NCBI GenBank assembly: GCA_018350325.1
Contig: JAEVLN010000026.1
Coordinates: 310,001-374,000, forward strand
Reading direction: 5' to 3'
DNA length: 64,000 nucleotides
Source: Globodera rostochiensis
Lineage: Eukaryota; Nematoda; Chromadorea; Rhabditida; Heteroderidae
The number at the start of each line of letters is the position of its first letter. Position 1 is the first letter of the stretch. Below the pieces are notes generated by a model. The model was not told the DNA's origin, searched no databases, and worked only from the letters and a program-made list of their open reading frames with translations. The position numbers were made by a program, and so were the translations under genes. Of this stretch, positions 33,435 to 46,109 are shown one piece after another.

Positions 33435-35669
33435 TTAATCAATCTTTCTGCTTCTGCTGGGCATTATCCTCAGAATTGTGCTAACATCGGTGATCTTCTC
33501 GCGCGACTTGCCCAATATGGCGCCCATTCGCCGTTCGCATTGGTCGATGTAGCGCCAATCCTCCCTTTTTGTGCAGGGAATTTGGCAATATTTACGTTTT
33601 TCAGAAAAAAATGTCGGGACCGGGATTCCCGAGAGTCTTACCAGCTTATAAAGGGCACGCCCCGCTCGTGTAACAGCTGTTCCGTTTTTGTTGTTGGCAT
33701 TCTGTCCGGCTCATCACCACCGGCTTCCCCCACAACGCCAATTTGTCGTTCGGACGAGCTCCAATCGTCTGCCAATTGATCAGCCACAGCGTACGCCTGC
33801 TGCTGACTGTCAGCGATCAGCCCGCGCGCTTCGTGCGAGCACCAGCCGGTGGCATAAACCTTTTTTTTTGCATTGAATTAATTAATTAAATAATTCAAAA
33901 AAAGTTACCATGGCCTTTGTTTCGTCAGTGACCACTCGGCACCAGTCGGACATGTCCAATTTGCCGTCTTCACGGGTTGGCACGCCCGGCAGATGGACAT
34001 GCTCAAACCCGATGGCATAAATCAGGAGACCGCAAGGGAAACTGGAATCGACCAAAATGATAAAATGGAAACATATTATAAAATAGTTTGGAATATGTGC
34101 AGACGTACTCTTCGACGGAACCGTCGAGAACGTTCTGGACGCTTAACGCCCGTACGCGTCCGCCACTGTCCAATTGAACGACGTGGGGCCGTCGATGGAA
34201 ATGAAGTTGAAGCATCCGCTTTCCATCAATTTGATTGCTAAAAAAAGTCAAAAAAAAATCCAAAAAGTGTTAACATACTCTGCTTCACGATGGTTCGAGT
34301 TGACATTGTCCAGCATCAGCTTGAGCAGCCGCTGCCTTGGCCTTTCCATCTGAGCCAGCTCGGCCTAAATTGAAATTTTTTTTTAAAAAATTTGAAATCC
34401 ACTAAGCGGCGACCTCAAGTCGTACGGTCATTTCAGTCGGTATGACACAATGGGCATGGAGACCGGGAAGTCCGAGTAGTTCACGCAACTCTTTGATGGT
34501 GAATGAGCACTAGAGGGATGAAAATGAATATTTTTGACGCAAAAACAAAAGACTAATCCAAAAATTTGTTACCATATTTAACCCATAAAAAACACAGAAT
34601 ACAAATTAAGTTTAATCACGATCAAACTCCCCGCCCCAGCCCACGGAACAAACATTTTGTGGCCCGCGTCTGCCCAACACGCGCACGCGCCGCACGCGCG
34701 ACTGACGCAAAGCACGCAACGCGTTCTCCGTGATGTCTGTGCCGGCCAACCGCTCGTCCGAGGAGAGCAAAAGACGCGCACAATCGATTGCCACGTTGCC
34801 ATTGCCGACAATTACCTTTTTTGAAAAAATTAAAAACCCAAAATTTCAGGTGCCAATAGTCCCCCGGTCCCGGAACGTTTTTATAAAAATTTCAGCTTAC
34901 CCACGAACAAAACTAAAATTTTACCACGTCTTCGCAGTCCAACAACGGCGCCGGCCCGTGCAGTTGCGCGCCGTTGTACCTTTAATTCCTTTTTTTTGTT
35001 GTTGGTAAATTTCTATATGTTTCAAAAAAATTTCCAACCACGAAACAAAAGCGCTTCCCGAGAGACAATTGGTCGCATTTTCATTTTGAATGTCCATTCG
35101 ACGCGCTCTGTTGGCGCCATATGCTAACACAACAGCGTCATAATTGGCGCAAAGTTCCTGCAATTTGCTTTAAAATTTAAAGTATTTTGAAAAAAAACAA
35201 TAAAACATTTCAAACCCCGTAGGCGATGTCCTTGCTCACGTCCACGTTGCAGAACAGCTCAATACGACCACGATTATCGCTGAACATGCGCTCAAAGTTG
35301 TGCATGCTCTTCTTCATGTCCACATGGTCGGGAGCGACCTGCAAACACTTGGTTTTGAAAAATGCACATGGACCCGCGAAGATGTTCACATTTTATAACA
35401 AACAATCAAAAAATTGTCGAATTAAAACCGACGCCATAAAAAATGAGTCCATAGGGCGCCTGTGCCTTGTCGAACACGTCGATTCGGCAATGCGGTAGCC
35501 GCTGCAGCAGCCGGGCGCACACGTACAGCCCGGAGGGACCAGAACCAACGACCGCAACATGCGGGCCTCGTCCTGACAAAATGAAATCCATAGCGTAAAC
35601 CCGTAGCAGTTTCTTGTACTTTGAGAATGTGTTGATGTTGAACAAGTTCTGCTCGTGTGTTGAAGACAT
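33435..35669 (-). CDS. FDXR: NADPH:adrenodoxin (ferredoxin) oxidoreductase, mitochondrial
   Basis: FDXR is an FAD enzyme passing electrons from NADPH to mitochondrial ferredoxin for Fe-S cluster and steroid or haem synthesis. Seen: FAD-binding HVAVVGSGPSGLYVCARLL; APYGLIFYGVAPDHVDMKKS; YDAVVLAYGANRARRMDI; ALVSW-like FVSWYNGAQLHGPAPLLDCE; NADPH-binding VVIVGNGNVAIDCARLLLSS; TDITENALRALRQSRVRRV; VLGRRGPQ; SFTIKELRELLGLPGL; and PCGLLIYAIGFEH. Ends at 33435. About ten exons. Odd: the usual GWVKRGPTGVIA-type motif near the C-terminus is replaced by GWCSHEARGLIA. Start taken at the Met at 35669, directly after an acceptor-like ACATTACAGCGATG; a mitochondrial presequence is not obvious. Second gene of the minus-strand tandem. 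Confidence 0.85.
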
Positions 35670-35932
35670 CGCTGTAATGTGCTAAGATCGGATTTATTGG
35701 GGGAAAAAATGTGTAAACTTCCACACCTTCGACTCGTCCAAATCAAAAGATGCCTTTGCATGAACATATTGAAAGCCAGCAAATGTTAAAAAATGAACAA
35801 AAAAGGCAAAAATTTCACAAAAATTCATACAGGTGCTTGAAAACCTGAAATAAATAAGTTTATCAAACAAAAATAAATTACGCAAGGGGGGGGGGGGGAA
35901 ATGCCATCAAGTGAATTTTATCTTTTTTGTTT

Positions 35933-36607
35933 TCAAATACGCGTCACCAAAACGTGCACTGCTGACACAGTGCGTTGGCGAGCCTCTGTGATGTCACCAT
36001 CAAACAACGAAATGACATCGTCCGTAACCTGAACAAAAAGTGGGTCCGTGTCTAAATTGTATCCAAAAAATAATAATTTAATCTACTAGTAAAGAAAAAA
36101 ATAGCAGAAAATGCGGCCAATTAGACAAAACTCGAAGAACCATTACCTGAACACTGCTGGTCTGCACGTCCAGCTTAACCGAGTGGGACATGGCGTTCTG
36201 CAGCAGAAGAGCCAAGTTGAGTGCCCGTCCGATGGCATGACCAAGCGCATGAATACGTACCGTGTCACATTTTGTGTCCAACATCTTTTTGCATCTTCCA
36301 AGCTGCGCGGCGAGCTGTGTCTTTCTGAAGGGAAAAATGTCATTTATGTCATTTTAACTTTTTAAGCAAATTTCAGGGCCCGGCTTTATTCTGGCATTGT
36401 TCATAATCGTGAGAAGCACACCACCAACAACAGTTCGAACCTGGTGATGTACACGTCGTTGTTTGCCGTCCAAAAACGATGTGGAAGGCGTTGAGTGATT
36501 TGCCATTCGACCGCATCCAAACGACCGCCCGCATCAACACCAACACGGTCGGAACCGGACTCTAAAAATACATTAATAAAAAAAATTAAAAATTTGAAAC
36601 CGTTCAT
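35933..36607 (-). CDS. POP7: RNase P/MRP subunit POP7 (Rpp20), Alba fold
   Basis: POP7 pairs with POP6/Rpp25 as an Alba-like heterodimer that binds the P3 domain of nuclear RNase P and RNase MRP RNAs. Seen: QRLPHRFWTANNDVYITR (family: RLPKRP-NDVYV), then LGRCKKMLDTKCDTVRIHAL, GHAIGRALNLALLLQNAM, SVKLDVQTSSVQ and a final exon VTDDVISLFDGDITEARQRT ending VLVTRI at 35933. The Gly-Leu/His-Gly-x-Ala-I-x-RA pattern is diagnostic. The first exon is inferred as only ATGAACG (36601-36607), so the start is less sure than the body. First gene of the minus-strand tandem and divergent from INCENP. Confidence 0.82.
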
Positions 36608-37606
36608 TTGCCTCCTCCTTTTTCTATGCTTTGCCACCGCGTCAATCAAAAAAAGAGGAGGGAAAAAGCAATGCAAAAACAGCCCGCACAAATCCACAAT
36701 GACAGACGTTCCCCAATGCGCGCACACTTCCAGAACACCCCGGGAATTCTAAAACGTTTTAGTTTTTTTTTCTTTAAGAAAAATGCTTAAAAAAATCAAC
36801 GATTTTAAAATTGGTATCAATTTGACAGATGCCAACGGTCAAAGGAATTAAAGTTTTTTGGTTTCTTCGCCGCCCAACTAACAAACCCTTGCTTATTGCG
36901 ATCGATCAGTCGTGGCACAATGGCGCGCAGATAAGCACAAGTACAAATCAGCAACAGAAGGACGGTTATCAAAGATTGAAAATTGAATAGCGCCGACTAA
37001 AATTGTGTCATAAATTTCATTATAATTAATTTTGAGCTAATTGATGGGGGGGGGGGTGAGTCCGCCAATTTCGCAAAATTTTGAGCCAAAAAGTGAATGC
37101 AAGCTTGCTATACTTAGGCAAGCCCGACCCATAACCCCAGTCAACAAAAAGGCATTGTTTTCTTAACAAAATGAAATTCGCTTAGATAAAGTTTATTACC
37201 AGTTTGGCTGAGTGTACTGCACTGCTGAAGAAAAGTTATAATATTAAACAAAAACCTAAATGTTGAATAATATAATAAAGGGGCAAAATGTAACTAATGT
37301 GGAGTTTTTTGACCACTGTTTGACGGTTTAAAAAAGGTGAAAAGATAACGCCAAAAGAAGAGAAAAGGGAACATTTTTTCGAAAACTCAAAATTTTTAAA
37401 TCGAGTTCGAATTCGGGTTCGGAATTGGTCGGAATGGATGTCATTTGGGTTCTACGCCCCCCGAATACCCCTAGAAACTACTTGTAACTCAAAAAAAAAC
37501 TATTTTGAGGTTTTCGCCACTAAAATAGTTGTGAAACTATTTAGGGTCACTATTTTTGCTAACGTATTAAAGCATTTTTTGAAAATTTCAGGTAAAAACC
37601 CATAAG
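36608..37606. promoter_or_regulatory. Divergent region between POP7 and INCENP
   Basis: About 1 kb between two start codons pointing away from each other. No exon supported. It contains a copy of the TTCGAATTCGGGTTCGG dispersed repeat joined to a GAATACCCCTAGAAAC motif (37398-37485). An acceptor-like TTTCAG lies 15 bp before the INCENP ATG, compatible with spliced-leader addition. Confidence 0.45.
37398..37485. repeat. Dispersed repeat copy
   Basis: Contains GAGTTCGAATTCGGGTTCGG followed by TTCTACGCC and GAATACCCCTAGAAAC. The second half also occurs at 2540-2575 and weakly at 30-65; the first half at 13299, 22983 and 46375. Confidence 0.45.
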
Positions 37607-39048
37607 ATGAACTACGCGAATGCTTTACGTATAAATCACAAGGAAATTAAACGACGTGCTGTTGAAAGACGAATCGAAAATCTAGACACCGTCTTCAATC
37701 TTGTGTAAGTTTTTGCGTTTATGAAATTAGTCATTTGCATTATTCAGTGATTGGTCCCATTATGATCCAATAATGCAGCAAATATTTCGTGATAAGTTTG
37801 AAAATGTGCTTAAAAAGAAGGCGGAGGATTTGAAGCGAATGCGCACCAAGGTACCTTTTTTAGAAAAAATTTAGTCGAATACCAAAAATAACAGATCGAA
37901 CTGGCATTTATTGTCGAAGCTGAAACTGAACACATTTCTGGAGATCCACCAATAGACGAGTCAATTGCTAATGAACAACAGCATCGCCAGGACGACACTT
38001 TTGTTGGGGAAGCTGCAACTGAACACGAATCATTTGCCAATGAACAACGTCAGGATGACACTTTTGTTGTTGCTGGAACTGAACACATTTCTGGAGATCC
38101 ACCAATAGACGAGTCAATTGCCAATGAACAGCAACAACGCCAGGACGACACTTTTGTCGGGGAAGCTGCAACTGAACACATTTCTGGAGATCCACCAATA
38201 GACGAGTCAATTGCCAATGAACAGCAACAACGCCAGGACGACACTTTTGTCGGGGAAACTGCAACTGAACACGTTTCTGTGGATTTGCTAATCGACGAGG
38301 CCATTCCGCCAATAGGCAAAGAAATTGCCCGGAAACAGAATGCCACTTATATTCTTGAAGCTGCAACGACTTGGTCTGTTCTTCTTCAAATAAAGAGAAT
38401 AAATCTGGTTGTGTAATATTTTTAGTTTCCACAACTTGACGAAAAAGAGGAGTCCAATCTCAACGGAGACCGACTATGGCATCGACGACTTTACCTCTGG
38501 CGATGATACCGGTTAACAAATAAATTAGTTTCTACAAAACGGTGGTTTTGTTTTTTCAGATCCCGAAGACGAGCCTCGAAAGCAAATTCCCCATTGGGCT
38601 GACGGTTTGTTGTTGTTGTTGGTGGTAATCATTCTGATAAAAACAAATATTTCAGGAAAGAGTCTTGAACGGCACATCATAAAGATCCGTGGAATTCTCT
38701 CCACTATGAATATTGAACGGTATTTTGGTCGAATCAAGGAGCCGGATGCGCAAGATCTGTTCAAAAGCTTTAACAAGCTTTATCCCAAACGTCGTCCTTC
38801 CACTGCCAATTGGAACAGGTGCGCAGCAAAATGCAATTCTTTAAGTAAATGGTGTTTTTCACCCGTACTTGTTGACTTTGGTCCAACAACAGAATTTTTG
38901 TGTCTTACTAAAAAAAATTTGCGAAAATTAAGAATTTTTTTTTTTACGAATTCTGAGATGGCCACCCTGCTGGTGTAAGGTGTTTTGTTTTAGCCCAATG
39001 TCCAACCCGACTCCCGGCGTTGTTAAACGTTTCTCCATGTCGAAATGA
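37607..39048 (+). CDS. icp-1: INCENP homologue (chromosomal passenger complex), unusually short
   Basis: INCENP is the scaffold of the chromosomal passenger complex; its N-terminus binds Survivin and Borealin and its C-terminal IN-box binds and activates Aurora B. Seven exons (37607-37704, 37748-37850, 37895-38373, 38426-38511, 38560-38604, 38656-38818, 38994-39048) join in frame to 342 residues. The IN-box is clear at about residues 261-335: RKQIPHWADGKSLERHIIKI, ILSTMNIERYFGRI, DAQDLFKSFNKLYPKRRPST and ANWNSPMSNPTPG, ending KRFSMSK. The Trp of PHWADG and the PST-ANWNSP pattern are diagnostic. Residues 1-67 are basic and helical and may be the CEN-box equivalent. Between them are about four 31-residue repeats containing ISGDPPIDESIANEQQQRQD instead of the usual long helix. 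The donor at 38373 is inferred. Confidence 0.8.
37910..38280 (+). repeat. In-frame 93-bp tandem repeats inside INCENP
   Basis: Roughly four copies of a 31-codon unit, the middle ones almost identical at DNA level, centred on CCACCAATAGACGAGTCAAT. The second copy is internally deleted. High DNA identity suggests recent expansion or homogenisation. Confidence 0.8.
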
Positions 39049-39659
39049 ACTCTTGTGGAGGGTACGCCTGGTCACATAACGCATAAAGACACAATATGAC
39101 CTCACAAATAATGCATATTTCCCATTGTCATTTAATATATGTACCCATTTGATTTTATATGCTCAGGAACACACATTTTTTGTTTTAGACTGCAATTAAA
39201 CGGTTTATTATTTCGTTGTTTCGCTTTGTTTCTATTTTTTGTCTTTTTATTACATCCTTAAGCCAAACAAACCCACGCATAAAAAAACAAATTCCTAAGA
39301 CAAAAAACCGTCTAAATCGAATAGATTAAAAGTAGAAAACAAACAAAAAATGCATGAGATATACTCGTCGAACAAGACGTGGCGCACCTTTGCCAGCAAA
39401 AACGGCCACACATGGCAACTCCGACTCCTTTCAAGGGAGAAACCGGTGCCGGTCCCGCGCTACCTCTACTTTTTAAATTTGATGGCAAAATCAATTTTCC
39501 CAAAATTCTCTCTAGGAAATAGAAAGAAAATTTAATGGTGGGGGACGTTGTGCCTGACCATATACTGTCTGCCGCATGGTTATTTTTTTGAATTAGTGGT
39601 AAAATTGCTAAATTTTGGCGTTTCGCCTAAATTTTGTCTTGCAACGTTGATTGACCCAG
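39049..39659. other. Intergenic DNA downstream of INCENP
   Basis: A/T-rich 3' flank without a recognisable exon. At 39586-39640 it holds a second copy of the TTTGAATTAGTGGTAAAATT repeat seen at 14288-14340. Confidence 0.4.
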
Positions 39660-40376
39660 GAGTGGGGGTCTTTTCGGCCCCGCCGTTTCGGCCCCGACGT
39701 TTCGGCCCCGCCCTTTCGGCCCCGGGACGTTTCGGCCCCAGACGTTTCGGCCCCGGACGTTTCGGCCCCACCCTGCAATTTCTTTCTTGCATATTCACCG
39801 ACCAATTTTTATTCAGAAATTTTTTTCAGATGAACTAAAACATAACAAAATTAATAATTATTTCTGAAAATTTGCAAGAAATTTAGGGGCTCATTGGTAA
39901 TTACTAGAAACCCAAGAAGAAATCCCAAAATTTTTGACGAGTAGAATCCGATTCTTCAAATTCAAGCCCAAGCTCAAATTCTAACATTTTTTCGAAATTC
40001 AAAAACCAATTTGGCCTCGAATCATTTAAAAAGGGCTCGGTTTCCTTATTAGGCCTAGGCCTAAGCCAACCTAAGCTTAGGCTTAGGCTTAACTCGCCCT
40101 AAGCTCAAAGATGTATAAAGTACGTAATATCTGAAAACTATTATGTATTTTCTTTATATGCATCTGGGTTACGTCGAAAAGTTCTATAATTTCGAGATTT
40201 TTTTCGAAAACCGAAATAAAAAATTCCATTTCGAAAATTTTTTTTTCGATGAAACCACATTTCCTTGGGGCCGAAACGTCCGGGGCCGAAACGTCCTTGG
40301 GGCCGAAACGGCGGGGCCGAAAGGGCGGGGCCGAAAGGTCGGGGCCGAAACGGCGGGGCCGAAACGTCCTGTTCCC
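39660..40376. mobile_element. Foldback-type element B (arms of GTTTCGGCCCC repeats)
   Basis: The left arm (39672-39772) is a tandem run of CGTTTCGGCCCCG units, 8-9 copies. The right arm (40264-40370) is the inverse, GGGGCCGAAACG units. The centre is A/T-rich, with a TTAGGCCTAGGCCTAAG palindrome near 40050. Flanking direct repeats TGACCCAG at 39652-39659 and 40377-40384 fit an 8-bp target duplication. At 717 bp it is almost the size of element A, though the arm sequence is unrelated. Confidence 0.7.
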
Positions 40377-40384
40377 TGACCCAG

Positions 40385-42786
<2,402 letters not shown>

Positions 42787-43252
42787 GCGAAAGACGGATC
42801 GAATCACGAGACTTTTTGTCTCTTATTTAGATAGAGTGACGTCCCATTTGACTTGGTCTCCAATCTAGAGCACTGTTTTGTTTATTTAATAAATTTTGCA
42901 ATGTTGCAATTATTGGCTGTTTTGTTCTAAATGGGTTCTTGAGTTTTATGATTTGTGAATCCCCGGAAATGATCTTACCAAAGTTGGCTGTTGTGGACTT
43001 TCCGAAAGCTGAGAAAAGCCAACCAAACAATCATTCGAAAGCCCGGGAAAATGAGCAGTCGCAACACCAACAAAAAAGCTAGCTGCTCAAAGGTTCAAAA
43101 AATCGAGCGGTGCCATATCGTTTCTACTGAAACACACAAGCAAGCTATAGCCCCCAAAGTTGACAAATCCATATGGAACCAAGATTTCTGGAAAATATTT
43201 CTTTTCTAAAAATAGTCCGGAAATATGTTATTACACCTTGTGGACGTGTAAC
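42787..43252. other. 3' flank of GAPDH
   Basis: AATAAATTTT near 42888 is a plausible polyadenylation signal about 100 bp after the stop. No other gene seen before the minisatellite. Confidence 0.45.
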
Positions 43253-45430
43253 CTTTGACTTCATGCGTAACCTTTGATTTTACGTATAAGATTGGATGTA
43301 ACCCTTGATTTTACGCGTAACCATTGATTTCACGTATAAGATTGGTCGCATAACCCTTGATTTTACGTGTATGATTGGTCGCGTAACCCTTGATTTCACG
43401 TATATGATTGGTCGCGTAACCCTGATTGGACGTGAACCATTGATTTCACATATAACACTTGACACGTATATGATTGGACGCGTAACCCTTGATTTCACGC
43501 GTAACGTTTGATTTCACGTATATGATTGGTCGCGTAACCCTTGATTTCACGTATATGATTGGTCGCGTAACCCTTGATTTTACGTATATGATTGGTCGCG
43601 TAACCCTTGATTTCACGTATATGATTGGACGTGAACCATTGATTTCACATATAACACTTGACACGTATATGATTGGACGCGTAACCCTTGATTTCACGCG
43701 TAACGTTTGATTTCACGTATATGATTTGACGTGAACCATTGATTTCACATATAACACTTGACACGTATATGATTGGACGCGTAACCCTTGATTTCACGCG
43801 TAACGTTTGATTTCACGTATATGATTGGTCGCGTAACCCTTGATTTCACGTGTATGATTGGTCGCGTAACCCTTGATTTCACGTATATGATTGGACGTGA
43901 ACCATTGATTTCACGTATAACACTTGACACGTATATGATTGGACGCGTAACCCTTGATTTCACGCGTAACGTTTGATTTCACGTATATGATTGGTCGCGT
44001 AACCCTTGATTTTACGTATATGATTGGTCGCGTAACCCTTGATTTCACGTATATGATTGGACGTGAACCATTGATTTCACATATAACACTTGACACGTAT
44101 ATGATTGGACGCGTAACCCTTGATTTCACGCGTAATGTTTGATTTCACGTATATGATTGGACGTGAACCATTGATTTCACATATAACACTTGACACGTAT
44201 ATGATTGGACGCGTAACCCTTGATTTCAAGCGTAACGTTTGATTTCACGTATATGATTGGTCGCGTAACCCTTGATTTCACGTGTATGATTGGTCGCGTA
44301 ACCCTTGATTTCACGTATATGATTGGTCGCGTAACCCTTGATTTCACGTATATGATTGGTCGCGTAACCCTGATTGGACGTGAACCATTGATTTCACATA
44401 TAACACTTGACACGTATATGATTGGACGCGTAACCCTTGATTTCACGCGTAACGTTTGATTTCACGTATATGATTGGTCGCGTAACCCTTGATTTCACGT
44501 ATATGATTGGTCGCGTAACCCTTGATTTTACGTATATGTTTGGTCGCGTAACCCTTGATTTCACGTATATGATTGGACGTGAACCATTGATTTCACATAT
44601 AACACTTGACACGTATATGATTGGACGCGTAACCCTTGATTTCACGCGTAACGTTTGATTTCACATATATGATTGGACGTGAACCATTGATTTCACATAT
44701 AACACTTGACACGTATATGATTGGACGCGTAACCCTTGATTTCACGCGTAACGTTTGATTTCACGTATATGATTGGTCGCGTAACCCTTGATTTCACGTG
44801 TATGATTGGTCGCGTAACCCTTGATTTCACGTATATGATTGGACGTGAACCATTGATTTCTCGTATAACACTTGACACGTATATGATTGGACGCGTAACC
44901 CTTGATTTCACGCGTAACGTTTGATTTCACGTATATGATTGGTCGCGTAACCCTTGATTTCACGTATAAGATTGGACGTGAACCATTGATTTCACGTATA
45001 ACACTTGACACGTATATGATTGGACGCGTAATCTTTGATTTCACGTATAAGATTGGACGCGAACCATTGATTTCACGTATAACACTTGATTTCACGCTTA
45101 ACATTTGATTTCACGTATATGATTGGACTCGTAATCTTTGATTTCACCAATGTGATTTCACGTATAATTTGATTTCACGCTTAACATTTGATTTCACGTA
45201 TAAGATTGGTAAGATTGGACGTGAACCATTGATTTCACGTATAACACTTGACACGTATATGATTGGACGCGAACCATTGATTTCACGCGTAACGTTTGAA
45301 TTCACGTATATATTGGACTCGTTTCACCAATGTGATTTCACGTTTAATTTGATTTCACGCATGTCATTGATTTCATGCATAACTTTGACGCACGTTATTA
45401 ACGACTTTGATTTGACGCATAAACTTTGAT
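43253..45430. repeat. Minisatellite, about 33-bp units with a 948-bp higher-order period
   Basis: All units lie in one orientation and resemble GTAACCCTTGATTTCACG followed by TATATGATTGGTCGC, with variants such as GTGAACCATTGATTTCACAT and AACACTTGACACG. Because 33 is divisible by 3, long frames open on both strands; these are not genes. The irregular variant CGCGTAACCCTGATTGGACG occurs at 43413 and again at 44361, exactly 948 bp apart. The spacing pattern of the CGTAACGTTTG variants also repeats at 948 bp. Units decay toward the right end. Confidence 0.92.
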
Positions 45431-46109
45431 TGGGCGAATAAAAATTTAGTTGAATGTATAACTGAATTTGAGCCAAAAAAATTGCACTGACAAATGAGCA
45501 TATGATTCACCCATCTGCGAAAAACCCCAATTTTCTGAATTGTGTCTCATTTCCAACTGATTAAATAAAATTTGCAAATGAAATTGTTCCAAACTGTCGA
45601 TCATTCATTTCGTTGCTTACCCCCCATCATTCGATCGGATGATAATACAAAAATAATTTACGGGGAGACCGTTTTTGTGTCCTTCATCTGAATTAATGGA
45701 CGGACCTATTCTTTCCTCCATTCACTTAGATTCGTCCACCGACGGATGAAATGTTCACAGTTTTTGACAAATTGGAAAAAGATTATTGATCAAAATCGTT
45801 TTTCTAGACAAAAGACGTTCGCTCTTACCCCCCAATTCGCTTTTGTGTGTCACAATTCAATTTCACATTGGTACCTATCTAAATATTTAAGCTTCAAATA
45901 TCGAAAATTTCGATTCGGATAGGACAAATACCAAAACTGGCCACCCTGCTTTTTCCATCATTTTGATCATAATTTAAATCCGTTTCCCGATCTTGCAAAT
46001 AAATTATGAATTGAGATTCCACTTGTCCATTAGCCATGAGCTCCCCCATTTAATTGCTTTAATTGTTTTAGGCATTTGGAGGATCGTTCTCCATTGCCCG
46101 TCCTTATCC
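45431..46109. other. Upstream region of the desaturase gene
   Basis: A/T-rich, no exon supported. The frame opening at 45993 runs into the desaturase first exon, but its upstream residues do not resemble the family. Confidence 0.4.

Noticed and set aside
43280..45429. A series of repeated open frames (for example units of VTLDFTYMIGR) on both strands
   Set aside because: They result from a minisatellite whose unit length is a multiple of three; frames exist on both strands and break at every variant unit.
43253..45430. Possible CRISPR-like array
   Set aside because: Units are contiguous variants of one sequence with no unique spacers, in a eukaryotic genome.
45993..46109. Upstream start for the desaturase
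   Set aside because: The extra residues are not family-like; the Met at 46110 fits the usual short leader before the b5 domain.
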